From Prevotellaceae bacterium (GTDB taxonomy: Bacteria; Bacteroidota; Bacteroidia; Bacteroidales; Bacteroidaceae): DNA of 63,789 nucleotides. Every line of letters starts with the position of its first letter. Position 1 is the first letter of the stretch. Of this stretch, positions 27,614 to 35,803 are shown in pieces. The stretch is taken from assembly GCA_030531085.1 (NCBI GenBank), contig JAUNOM010000010.1, positions 1 through 63,789 on the forward strand, given 5' to 3'. Made by a program: the position numbers and the translations under genes. The notes below the pieces were generated by a model. That model was given only the letters and a program-made list of their open reading frames with translations, was not told the origin of the DNA and did not search any database.

Positions 27614-29416
27614 TTAGTCAATTATTCTTACACCGCCCTTGTCCGCAGAAGATACAGACTGTGCATATGCTCTAAGAGCTTTTGATACTGTACGGTTGCG
27701 CTTTAGTGGTCTCATAGGACGTGCTGCCAACTCCTCGTCAGACAATTTCACATTAATGGAACGGTTTGGTATGTCTATTTCTATGATGTCCCCATCGACA
27801 ATCTTGCCTATGTTGCCACCACTTGCCGCCTCTGGGGACACATGGCCAATGCTTAGTCCTGAGGTTCCACCAGAGAAACGTCCGTCAGTAATCAGAGCGC
27901 ATTCCTTACCCATGTGCATTGACTTGATGTAAGAGGTAGGGTAGAGCATTTCCTGCATACCGGGGCCGCCCTTAGGACCTTCATGTGTTATCACAACCAC
28001 ATCACCTTTCTTCACCTTGCCGCCAAGAATGCCTTCGCAGGCATCTTCCTGTGAGTCGAAAACCACAGCCGGTCCGGAGAACTTCCATATTGATTCGTCA
28101 ACACCTGCGGTCTTTACCACGCATCCGTCCTGTGCAATGTTGCCAAACAGTATAGCCATACCTCCGTCTTTTGTATATGCGTGCTCTATGTCACGTATGC
28201 AGCCGTTGGCGCGGTCAGTGTCAAGAGTCTCGTATGTCGTGTTCTGAACGCCGAGTTTATTGCAGAACTTGCCTGCCGGTGCACTTGAATATATACGTTT
28301 TGCCTCCGGATCCACTTCTGCCTTCAGTATAGAGTACTTGTCAATGTCTTCCTTCAGCGTGTGTCCGTTGACACGCTTTACGCTTGTGTCTATCAGGCCT
28401 CCCTTAGCCAACTCGCCCAACAGAGCCATCATTCCTCCTGCACGTCCGCACTCCTGTACAGAATATTTCTGTGAGTTAGGTGCCAGTTTACACAGGAACG
28501 GAGTCTTGCGTGACAATGCGTCTATGTCCTTCATCGTGAAGTCCACACCAGCCTCCTGTGCAACAGCGAGCAGGTGCAGTACAGTGTTAGTGGAAGCGCC
28601 CATGGCAATGTCAAGAGTCATGGCGTTGAGGAACGCTGTGCGTGTGGCGATGCTACGTGGCAGAACAGAATCATCTCCGTCCTCGTAGTACGCAAAGGCG
28701 TTCTTTACAATCTGATGTGCAGCGTCCCTCATCAGCTGTTTGCGGTTCTCGTGTGTGGCAAGGATTGTTCCATTGCCAGGCAGTGAAAGACCTATCGCTT
28801 CTGTGAGGTTGTTCATGGAGTTGGCGGTGAACATTCCGGAGCAGCATCCACATCCCGGACAAGCGCGTCCCTCTACTTCTGCCAGTTCCTCGTCACTCAC
28901 TGTCTTGTCCGCACCTTTTATCATCGCGGCGATAAGGTCAAGATTCTCTCCTTTATATACACCGGCTTCCATCGGACCACCGCTAACAAATACGGCAGGT
29001 ATGTTCAGACGCATTGCCGCCATCAGCATTCCCGGTGTAATCTTATCGCAGTTTGATATACATATCATGGCATCAGCCTTGTGAGCGTTGCACATATACT
29101 CCACAGAGTCAGCGATAATGTCGCGTGAAGGAAGTGAGTAGAGCATTCCGTCATGCCCCATTGCTATGCCGTCGTCAATAGCTATAGTATTGAATTCTGC
29201 CGCATAACAGCCCATCTTCTCTATTTCCTCCTTTATTAACTGTCCGGCTTCATGCAGGTGTGTATGTCCCGGCACGAACTGTGTAAAAGAGTTCACAATG
29301 GCGATGATAGGCTTTCCAAACTGCTCTCTCTTCATTCCGTTGGCCACCCACAGAGCACGTGCTCCTGCCATGCGGCGACCCTCTGTGCAGACTGCGCTGC
29401 GAAGCTGATGTTTCAT
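27614..29416 (-). CDS. ilvD: Dihydroxy-acid dehydratase
   Basis: 600 residues, an Fe-S dehydratase forming the 2-keto acids of the isoleucine/valine pathway. Cluster cysteines are in [13 protein letters not shown] and [31 protein letters not shown] lies near the C-terminus. It is the first gene of ilvD-ilvB-ilvN-thioesterase, with a standard promoter and a leader of about 100 bases containing a hairpin. Confidence 0.97.
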   Translation of the reverse strand: MKHQLRSAVCTEGRRMAGARALWVANGMKREQFGKPIIAIVNSFTQFVPGHTHLHEAGQLIKEEIEKMGCYAAEFNTIAIDDGIAMGHDGMLYSLPSRDIIADSVEYMCNAHKADAMICISNCDKITPGMLMAAMRLNIPAVFVSGGPMEAGVYKGENLDLIAAMIKGADKTVSDEELAEVEGRACPGCGCCSGMFTANSMNNLTEAIGLSLPGNGTILATHENRKQLMRDAAHQIVKNAFAYYEDGDDSVLPRSIATRTAFLNAMTLDIAMGASTNTVLHLLAVAQEAGVDFTMKDIDALSRKTPFLCKLAPNSQKYSVQECGRAGGMMALLGELAKGGLIDTSVKRVNGHTLKEDIDKYSILKAEVDPEAKRIYSSAPAGKFCNKLGVQNTTYETLDTDRANGCIRDIEHAYTKDGGMAILFGNIAQDGCVVKTAGVDESIWKFSGPAVVFDSQEDACEGILGGKVKKGDVVVITHEGPKGGPGMQEMLYPTSYIKSMHMGKECALITDGRFSGGTSGLSIGHVSPEAASGGNIGKIVDGDIIEIDIPNRSINVKLSDEELAARPMRPLKRNRTVSKALRAYAQSVSSADKGGVRIID

Positions 29417-29456
29417 AATTTATCCTGTTTGTTGTTATATTTTCTTTGTTCCTTTA

Positions 29457-29507
29457 TTACTGTTGTTGTGCGGTTCGTATATGCTGTTTAGTGTTTCCGA
29501 ACCGCAT
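29457..29507 (-). promoter_or_regulatory. ilvD leader: hairpin and 16-codon ORF
   Basis: The leader RNA contains a 9-bp stem (29506-29498 with 29477-29469) and a short ORF MRFGNTKQHIRTAQQQ that starts on the hairpin's 5' base and ends in TAA at 29459-29457. It is not rich in Ile, Val or Leu, so a classical attenuator peptide is not shown. Confidence 0.4.
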
Positions 29508-29523
29508 AACTTAAAAAGTTGCA

Positions 29524-29554
29524 CAAAATTACTTCTTTTTTTTCAAATTTCAAA
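29524..29554 (-). promoter_or_regulatory. Promoter of the ilvD group
   Basis: Minus strand TTTG (29554-29551), 19 bases, TAATTTTG (29531-29524). Exact consensus. Confidence 0.75.
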
Positions 29555-29618
29555 GAAAAAGCCTTGTTTTATTTGAAATTGTTACTATATATGTTTGTTT
29601 TTTGATAAATTGTAAGTG

Positions 29619-30344
29619 CTATTCCTCGTCAGGCTCCAAACTCTCCGGATTTAGAATGTGCAGCTGGAAGGCTCTTGCAACAAGTGCTACGGCGTTTATT
29701 CCTTGTCTGCCGCGTCCGTCCTGAAACAGTTTGTTTACAAGTTCTGCCTGTCGTTTCTCCAGACTTTTTACCCCAAAAGGAATGCCGCGTAATGCTGTTA
29801 TCTGTTCCTTTGTATATCCTAACGCCAGATGCCGTAGGAAACGTTCGTCGTATTCATCGATATTGTATCCTATTGAGGCCTCCTGTCTCATGATGTCGCC
29901 TATGACACTGCTCCTGAACTTCTCCAGTATCACTTCCATGATAGGCTGGTTGAACACATATTTCTTACCCTGCATTACATTTATGATATCTGTGCGTGTA
30001 AGCATCTCGCCGGTTTTTAGTATTATCCCATCGGCTCCAGCATCGAGCACGTCTATCCATAGCTTCTCGTTGAGTATCTCGCCTGTGAACACCAGAACCT
30101 TGGCGGTGGCATATTTCGCTTTTGTCTGTCGGCAGAGCTCTACGCCTGCCGTTGTGCTTCCTTGCAGTCCGAGGTCCAGAAGAACCAGGTTCGGCTCCGT
30201 TGTGCGTAGCAGTCTTAGGTATTCCGCTTCTGTCTGTGCCGTGCCTACAATCTCAGCCTCGGGCACTTCGGCCTTCAGTATACCCTCTGTTCCCTTCATT
30301 TCCAACGGAACATCTTCGACAATGATAACCTTGAAGTTCTGCAT
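29619..30344 (-). CDS. Orphan response regulator
   Basis: 241 residues from the ATG at 30344 (MQNFKVIIVEDVPLEM); the frame is open further upstream but without homology. The receiver is intact: acidic pair VED, phospho-acceptor Asp in NLVLLDLGL, Thr in VFTG and Lys in ILKTG. The C-terminal part (LALGYTKEQITALRGI, GVKSLEKRQAELVNKLF) is a divergent LuxR-like helix-turn-helix. This architecture is often found with DUF5112/DUF5113 sensor kinases. Such a kinase lies about 7.5 kb away (37764-40763), so they may be partners (inference). Confidence 0.85.
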   Translation of the reverse strand: MQNFKVIIVEDVPLEMKGTEGILKAEVPEAEIVGTAQTEAEYLRLLRTTEPNLVLLDLGLQGSTTAGVELCRQTKAKYATAKVLVFTGEILNEKLWIDVLDAGADGIILKTGEMLTRTDIINVMQGKKYVFNQPIMEVILEKFRSSVIGDIMRQEASIGYNIDEYDERFLRHLALGYTKEQITALRGIPFGVKSLEKRQAELVNKLFQDGRGRQGINAVALVARAFQLHILNPESLEPDEE

Positions 30345-30439
30345 TCTTTTTTGATATTGTAGATATGGAATGGTGTCACAGTCTTGTTCTTCCTGTGATA
30401 TTCTCTTTATCTTGATGTAAGGTAAAAGCGTATTGTTAT

Positions 30440-30492
30440 GGAAAAACAAAAAGAGATTACATGAGTTTATGAAAAACGTATGCAACCTCTTT
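30440..30492 (-). terminator. Terminator of the rpmB-rpmG-DUF4295 operon
   Basis: On the minus strand AAAGAGGTTGCAT (30492-30480) pairs with ATGTAATCTCTTT (30462-30450) through two G-U pairs, followed by TTGTTTTT. The G-U pairs exist only on this strand, which fits an RNA terminator read leftward. Confidence 0.75.
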
Positions 30493-30522
30493 GCTTTTAT
30501 GTAATGCTATTCAGCAAGTATC

Positions 30523-30678
30523 TTACTTGAAGAATGCCTGTACGTCCTCGTTGGGAACCATTTTCTCATCAAAGATGTAAGCACCAGTCTTAGGGCTCTT
30601 TACCATCTTGATAACTTTGCTGTATGCGCGACCATCCTTTGAACCTTCATGGAGGGTGGCGACGGTTTTCTTTGCCAT
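30523..30678 (-). CDS. DUF4295 small protein
   Basis: 51 residues, MAKKTVATLHEG to DVQAFFK, very basic. This tiny protein accompanies rpmB and rpmG throughout Bacteroidetes and is probably a ribosome-associated component; no activity is known to me. It lies 24 bases after rpmG. In many relatives ftsY comes next, but here a terminator and an unrelated regulator follow. Confidence 0.93.
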   Translation of the reverse strand: MAKKTVATLHEGSKDGRAYSKVIKMVKSPKTGAYIFDEKMVPNEDVQAFFK

Positions 30679-30702
30679 AGTTCTGCTGTTATATTTAGAT
30701 GA

Positions 30703-30891
30703 TTACTTGATCTCCTTGTGCAGAGTCATCTTCTTGAGGATAGGGTTGTACTTCATCAACTCAAGACGCTCGGGAGTGTTCTTACGATTCTTTGTAGTAA
30801 CGTAACGGCTTGTACCTGGCAAACCGCTGTTCTTAATCTCTGTGCACTCAAGTATTACTTGAACACGATTGCCTTTTGCTTTCTTTGCCAT
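30703..30891 (-). CDS. rpmG: 50S ribosomal protein L33
   Basis: 62 residues with the L33 pattern [34 protein letters not shown]. It carries only a single Cys, so it is the zinc-free type. It starts five bases after rpmB. Confidence 0.97.
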   Translation of the reverse strand: MAKKAKGNRVQVILECTEIKNSGLPGTSRYVTTKNRKNTPERLELMKYNPILKKMTLHKEIK

Positions 30892-30896
30892 GGTGC

Positions 30897-31160
30897 TTAT
30901 TCTCCTATTACTTTAATATCTTTCCAATCCACGTGGCCTTTTGCTACAGCCTGCTTGAGGGCGGCGTCAAGACCCATCTTGTTGATTATGCGAAGGCCGG
31001 CAGCGGAAATTTTCAGCTTTATCCAGCAGTCCTCCTCTACATAGAAGAACTTCTTACTGAAGAGATTCACGTCAAAGCTACGCTTTGTGCGGTGCTTTGA
31101 GTGTGAAACGTTGTTACCGATCATTGCCTTCTTGCCGGTAATTTGACAAACTTTAGACAT
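30897..31160 (-). CDS. rpmB: 50S ribosomal protein L28
   Basis: 87 residues, first gene of the operon: [21 protein letters not shown], then [13 protein letters not shown] and the C-terminal [10 protein letters not shown] block. Promoter at 31245-31214. Confidence 0.97.
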   Translation of the reverse strand: MSKVCQITGKKAMIGNNVSHSKHRTKRSFDVNLFSKKFFYVEEDCWIKLKISAAGLRIINKMGLDAALKQAVAKGHVDWKDIKVIGE

Positions 31161-31213
31161 TGCTATCTTTACTTTTTTAAGATCGTTAATTGATACTTAT
31201 TCCAAACAGTGTG

Positions 31214-31245
31214 CAAAATTACTACTTTTTTTTTAATCGGGCAAG
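31214..31245 (-). promoter_or_regulatory. Promoter of the rpmB operon
   Basis: Minus strand CTTG (31245-31242), 20 bases, TAATTTTG (31221-31214). Confidence 0.7.
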
Positions 31246-31443
31246 AAATCATACATTTATATTGCTGTTTGTTAAAGTTTTTTAAGAAATGAATGGCGGT
31301 CATAAATGCTTGCCGTACTATTTATTAGAATTACAGTCTGTTAGTGTTAGTGGTTGTGGTATTGGAAAAATGGTTGTGCAGTGATAGAAAAAGAGGGGGC
31401 GCCAGATGTTTTATGGCTGGGTAAAAATAAAAGGGATGTTTTT

Positions 31444-31862
31444 ACAGATTGTAAGTAAAATGGCCTTTTTACTTACAATCTGTATTTTCGAGACAGTCAC
31501 TTTCCCTTAGCGTTTTAGAGAAAAAGAAGTCCCTTTTCATGCTCTTCTATGACAGTAAATGTCGGTTCGTGTTGTAATTTGATGTAAATTGTATCGCAAT
31601 TTGATAGCTTTTGCATTGCAATTTGTATCAGATTACAATGTAAAAGCTATCAGATAACAGTGCGAAAGCATAGCTTTTGGTGCGCTTTTGTATGCAATTA
31701 CTTTTGTTGGAATAACTAAGTATCAGATTGCCAGTATGTTAATGTGATGCGCGGAGAATGCGCTGTACGCACTGACGATGAAACTTTTTTCAAATACGCG
31801 ATTCTCAGAGGGGTACGAAAATGCGGATTGTAAGTAAAAAGGCCATTTTAATAACAATTTGT
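31444..31862 (+). repeat. Hairpin-rich interspersed element, copy A
   Basis: About 420 bases without an ORF, between the 3' end of tex and the rpmB promoter and on the strand opposite to both genes. A perfect 17-bp 5' hairpin (31444-31460 with 31467-31483, loop TGGCCT) comes first. The conserved block CGTTTTAGAGAAAAAG follows near 31511. The central hairpin has arms 31598-31623 and 31631-31656 and a 7-base loop. The box TGCGCTGTACGCACTGA is at 31759-31775 with GAGAAT/ATTCTC around it. An imperfect 3' hairpin (about 31826-31858) repeats the sequence of the 5' one. Copies B and C lie at 45536 and 57521. It could be a structured RNA or a non-autonomous mobile element. Confidence 0.8.
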
Positions 31863-31888
31863 TACTTGTGTCTTTTTGTTGTCATCTG

Positions 31889-34021
31889 TTATTCAACACC
31901 TTTTCTTGACAGTGAGATACGGTTGCGTTTACGGTCTATGCCGATTACCTTTACATTTAAGTGCTGGTGTAGCTTTACTGCACTTGTCGGGTCACTGATA
32001 TATCTGTCAGACAGTTGTGATATGTGTATGAGGCCGTCCTGATGCACACCTATGTCAACGAATGCACCGAAGTTTGTTATGTTTGTGACGATACCGGGCA
32101 GCACCATTTCCTCTTCAAGGTCGTCAATGGTGTGAACGTGCTCGCTGAATGCGAATTCAGTGAGCTGTTCCCGCGGGTCACGCCCCGGCTTGTCCAGTTC
32201 CTTCATGATGTCCGTGATGGTAGGCATACCCACAGTGCCGTTGATGTATTTCTTTAGGTCTATGCTTTGGCGCTTTGATTTGTCTGCAATAAGCTCCCCA
32301 ACGGTACAATGGCAGTCTTTAGCCATTTGTTCAACAATCCCGTAACTCTCTGGGTGTACGGCGCTGTTGTCTAAAGGATTCCTTGCGCCGGGAATGCGCA
32401 GAAAGCCCGCGCATTGCTCAAATGCCATGGGACCTAACCTTGGAACTTTCTTCAGTTGTGCCCTGCTGCGGAATGCTCCGTTCTCATTGCGGTAATTAAC
32501 AATGTTCTGTGCCAGTGCGGGACCTAATCCGCTGATGTGTGTTAACAGGTGTCTGCTTGCGGTGTTGAGGTTTACTCCAACAGAGTTTACGCAACTTTCT
32601 ATCGTCATGTCGAGCGCCTTCTTCAGCAGGCTCTGGTCCACATCGTGCTGGTACTGTCCTATGCCAATGCTCTTGGGATCTATCTTCACTAATTCCGCCA
32701 TCGGATCCATTAGTCTTCGCCCTATGCTTACCGCTCCGCGTACTGTCACATCCTCGTTGGGAAATTCCTCCCGTGCTATTTGTGAGGCGGAGTAAACGGA
32801 TGCTCCATCCTCACTCACCACGAATACCTGCACGTCTTTTGTGCTGTTCAACTTTTTAATGAAACCTTCTGTCTCACGGCTTGCCGTGCCGTTGCCTATG
32901 GCTATGGCCTCGATGGCATAGTCTTTTATCATGTTTCCAATTATTGTGGCAGCCCGTTTGCAATCATTGTGGGGTGGGTTGGGGTATATCACATCATGAT
33001 GAAGCAGGTTGCCCTCGCTGTCAAGGCATACTGTCTTGCATCCGGTTCTGAAGCCCGGATCTATGCCCATGACCCTTTTCTGTCCTAAAGGAGCGGAAAG
33101 AAGTAACTGCCTCAGGTTCTCGGCGAAGACACTTATAGCCTCCTTGTCGGCCTTTTCTTTGCTGAGAGCGGCGAACTCTGTCTCTATTGAGGGCTTCAAT
33201 AGTCTCTTGTATGCGTCATGCACGGCCTCTTCCATGATATGCGTGCATTCGTTGTTGCCCCGCAGGTATATGCGTTTAAGGTCCTCAAGGCATCCTTCGT
33301 CATCCGGAGATATGCTGACTCTTAGTATGCCGTCGGCTTCCGCGCGTCGGATAGCAAGCAGACGGTGTGATGAACATCGCCTGAGCGGTTCGGAGAAATC
33401 AAAATAGTCAGAGTACTTTGCGGCCTCGTCTGTCTCGGCTTTTGCCTTTACTACTTTCGCTGTTATTGTGGCTTCGCGCTTGAATGCGCGGCGTAATGTG
33501 TTCCTCGCCTTCTCGTCTTCACTGATATTCTCGGCTATAATATCCATCGCCCCCTTTATGGCAGCCTCCTCGTCCTTTACGTTTGCGTTGATATATCGTC
33601 TTGCTGTACTTCTCGGATTACAGTCTTTTTGCATCCTGATGGTTATGGCGAGAGGCTCAAGTCCATTCTCGCGGGCGGTCTGTGCACGTGTGCGCCTTTT
33701 GGGTTTGTATGGCTGGTAGATGTCTTCCAATACAGTGGCATCCCAACACAGGTCCAGTCGTTGCTGTAGTTCTGGTGTCATTTTCCCCTGTTCCGTTATG
33801 GTTCTTATGACAGTCTCCTTGCGTTTGGCTATCTCTTTCAGCTTGTTGTTCATGTCACAGATTTCAGATATCTGCATTTCATCAAGTGCTCCGGTGCGTT
33901 CCTTCCTGTATCTGCTGATGAAAGGAATGGTGCATCCCTCCTCCAAAAGTTCCAGTGTGTTCTCTATTCTCTTTTCTGCCAACTGCAGTTCTTTGGCTAT
34001 TATATTTGTGAATATGTTCAT
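31889..34021 (-). CDS. tex: Tex-family RNA-binding transcription accessory protein
   Basis: 710 residues. The N-terminal helical Tex domain (ELQLAEKRIENTLELLEEGCTIPFISRYRKERTG begins it), a YqgF/RNase H-like domain with VMGIDPGFRTGCK, helix-hairpin-helix repeats (HISGLGPALAQNIVNYR, VPRLGPMAFEQCAGF) and a C-terminal S1 domain (PGIVTNITNFGAFVDIG) appear in the standard order. Tex binds nucleic acid and affects transcription in several bacteria. A minus-strand TACCTTTG lies 36 bases ahead. Confidence 0.96.
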   Translation of the reverse strand: MNIFTNIIAKELQLAEKRIENTLELLEEGCTIPFISRYRKERTGALDEMQISEICDMNNKLKEIAKRKETVIRTITEQGKMTPELQQRLDLCWDATVLEDIYQPYKPKRRTRAQTARENGLEPLAITIRMQKDCNPRSTARRYINANVKDEEAAIKGAMDIIAENISEDEKARNTLRRAFKREATITAKVVKAKAETDEAAKYSDYFDFSEPLRRCSSHRLLAIRRAEADGILRVSISPDDEGCLEDLKRIYLRGNNECTHIMEEAVHDAYKRLLKPSIETEFAALSKEKADKEAISVFAENLRQLLLSAPLGQKRVMGIDPGFRTGCKTVCLDSEGNLLHHDVIYPNPPHNDCKRAATIIGNMIKDYAIEAIAIGNGTASRETEGFIKKLNSTKDVQVFVVSEDGASVYSASQIAREEFPNEDVTVRGAVSIGRRLMDPMAELVKIDPKSIGIGQYQHDVDQSLLKKALDMTIESCVNSVGVNLNTASRHLLTHISGLGPALAQNIVNYRNENGAFRSRAQLKKVPRLGPMAFEQCAGFLRIPGARNPLDNSAVHPESYGIVEQMAKDCHCTVGELIADKSKRQSIDLKKYINGTVGMPTITDIMKELDKPGRDPREQLTEFAFSEHVHTIDDLEEEMVLPGIVTNITNFGAFVDIGVHQDGLIHISQLSDRYISDPTSAVKLHQHLNVKVIGIDRKRNRISLSRKGVE

Positions 34022-34056
34022 GTTAATCCTTTTCTTTTCTGTTATAGTTGGGAGTG

Positions 34057-34064
34057 CAAAGGTA
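34057..34064 (-). promoter_or_regulatory. -7 box for tex
   Basis: TACCTTTG on the minus strand; the -33 element is weak. Confidence 0.5.
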
Positions 34065-34102
34065 ATGATTTTTTGTTTTTCATGAAAAAAATCGTGACAA
34101 TA

Positions 34103-34134
34103 TTTGCATATATCCTAATATTTTCGTAACTTTG
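34103..34134 (+). promoter_or_regulatory. Promoter of the tRNA-Thr/tRNA-Gly pair
   Basis: TTTG (34103-34106), 20 bases, TAACTTTG (34127-34134). Exact consensus. Confidence 0.8.
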
Positions 34135-34153
34135 CAACCGCTAAATGGGACAG

Positions 34154-34226
<73 letters not shown>

Positions 34227-34320
34227 CCCCAAGGCGAACGGTAGAGGGATGAGTTGGCATTATATCATTTCATTGATGTTCTTCGTCTACTCACTCCTTT
34301 TTCTGTATATATAAACTATT

Positions 34321-34393
34321 GCGATAGTAGCTCAGTTGGTAGAGCACAAGCTTCCCAAGCTTGGGGTCACGGGTTCGAGCCCCGCCTATCGCT
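34321..34393 (+). tRNA. tRNA-Gly (anticodon CCC)
   Basis: 73 bases. Acceptor GCGATAG/CTATCGC, D arm GCTCAGTTGGTAGAGC, anticodon loop TTCCCAA with CCC at 34354-34356, T loop GTTCGAGCC. CCA not encoded. Shares the upstream promoter with tRNA-Thr. Confidence 0.97.
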
Positions 34394-34439
34394 CATAATG
34401 ACTGTCATTATTATATATAATGTGTAAGTTACGGAACAT

Positions 34440-34497
34440 GACTCAGGAAATGCTTATCTGACATTTGCAGAAACGCTTTCTTGAGTCTTTTGTTTTT
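34440..34497 (+). terminator. Terminator of the tRNA pair
   Basis: GACTCAGGAAATGC (34440-34453) pairs with GCTTTCTTGAGTC (34475-34487) with one bulge, then TTTTGTTTTT. Confidence 0.75.
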
Positions 34498-34526
34498 AAA
34501 GAATGTAGTAATAAAATTTAGGAACT

Positions 34527-35795
34527 ATGACTTCAATGCATTCACTATGCTCTATGTGTCTTAGGGCTGTAGCTTTATTTCTTGTGTCTGGTGGCTTGGC
34601 TGTGGAGACTGCCGCCAGGAGTTATTTTGTAGCTCCAGCCGGTGACGATGCTGGTAATGGAACAAAAGACCGGCCTTTTGCCACTTTTGGAAAGGCGCAG
34701 CAACTGGCGGAACCGGGCGATACAGTGTTTTTTAGGCAAGGGTTGTATCGTGTGAAGAATGATGAGATACAGTATTATAATGGCCGCTACGCTACAGTGT
34801 TTCATATAACCCGCTCAGGAAAAGAGGGGAGTCCCATTGTATTTACTGGATACAGGGATGAGAGGGCCGTATTTGATATGTCAGAAATAAATCCCGGTGA
34901 CTACAGACTGACGGGAATATTGCTGTCTGCGGACTATATTGTTATGAGACAGTTGGAGATTGTGGGGCTGAGAGTGTTGCAGAAGGGACATTCGCAGAGC
35001 GAGTGTGTACGTGTTCTTGAGGCAAGCCATTGTGTGCTTGATGATATGTCATTTCATGACGGTATGGCTATAGGCGTTTATCTGCTTGCCGGACATGATA
35101 ATCTTTTTGTGAATTGCGATGCCTATAATAACTATGACTATTATTCCGACAATGGATATGGAGGCAATACGGATGGCTTCGGGGCGCATTGCACTTCTGT
35201 AGAACATACGGGCAATGTGTTCAGAAAATGCAGGGCATGGTGGAACAGTGATGATGGATTTGATTTGATAAACTGTCTTGCGCCTGTTGTGATAGAGGAC
35301 TGTGTGGCATTCTATAATGGATTCCGCACAGGTACATTGCGCCCAGCCGGTGATGGTACTGGATTCAAGGCTGGTGGATATGGAATGAAGCCCCGTGCAG
35401 GAATGGTGCGTGATGTCGTGGAGGCACCGAGGCACGTGGTAAGACGTTGTATTGCGTACCGTAATAAGAATAAGGGTATATATGCCAACCATCATCTGGG
35501 AGGAGTGGAGTTTACGGATAATGTCTCTATAAGTAATCCGAGAAACTATACTATGCTGTGCAGAAAATCTGTCGATGAGGCTGTCGATGTGCCCGGATAT
35601 GGACATATATTAAGAAATAATATCTCCGTAACTCCGATAGGCAAAGGAAAGCATTATACAGATGTTGACATGGAGAAATGTGTCATGGAGAATAATTATA
35701 CAGAGGAGGACATACCTGTTGTGGACGGGAAACCGCTGTTTGACATAAATGCTTTTGTACCAGAAGACTATATACAAATACCAAATAAAAAGTAA
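34527..35795 (+). CDS. Secreted pectate lyase-like beta-helix protein (PL9-like)
   Basis: 422 residues: signal peptide, then YFVAPAGDDAGNGTKDRPF, the usual opening of secreted right-handed beta-helix enzymes. The helix carries GGNTDGFGAH and CRAWWNSDDGFDL near residues 210-245, whose Asp cluster matches the calcium site of PL9 pectate lyases such as PelL. It would cleave polygalacturonate by beta-elimination. Other genes of galacturonate metabolism in the window support this. Dipeptidyl peptidase III follows after eight bases. Confidence 0.82.
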   Translation: MTSMHSLCSMCLRAVALFLVSGGLAVETAARSYFVAPAGDDAGNGTKDRPFATFGKAQQLAEPGDTVFFRQGLYRVKNDEIQYYNGRYATVFHITRSGKEGSPIVFTGYRDERAVFDMSEINPGDYRLTGILLSADYIVMRQLEIVGLRVLQKGHSQSECVRVLEASHCVLDDMSFHDGMAIGVYLLAGHDNLFVNCDAYNNYDYYSDNGYGGNTDGFGAHCTSVEHTGNVFRKCRAWWNSDDGFDLINCLAPVVIEDCVAFYNGFRTGTLRPAGDGTGFKAGGYGMKPRAGMVRDVVEAPRHVVRRCIAYRNKNKGIYANHHLGGVEFTDNVSISNPRNYTMLCRKSVDEAVDVPGYGHILRNNISVTPIGKGKHYTDVDMEKCVMENNYTEEDIPVVDGKPLFDINAFVPEDYIQIPNKK

Positions 35796-35803
35796 ATTAC
35801 ATT

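Noticed and set aside
29457-29507. Classical branched-chain amino acid attenuator peptide
   Set aside because: The 16-codon ORF contains only one Ile and no Val or Leu, and no competing anti-terminator stem is evident.
31444-31862. Element copies as CRISPR, 6S RNA or IscB-type omega RNA
   Set aside because: No regular short repeats with spacers; the three copies are far apart and longer than 6S RNA; no nuclease gene is adjacent to any copy.
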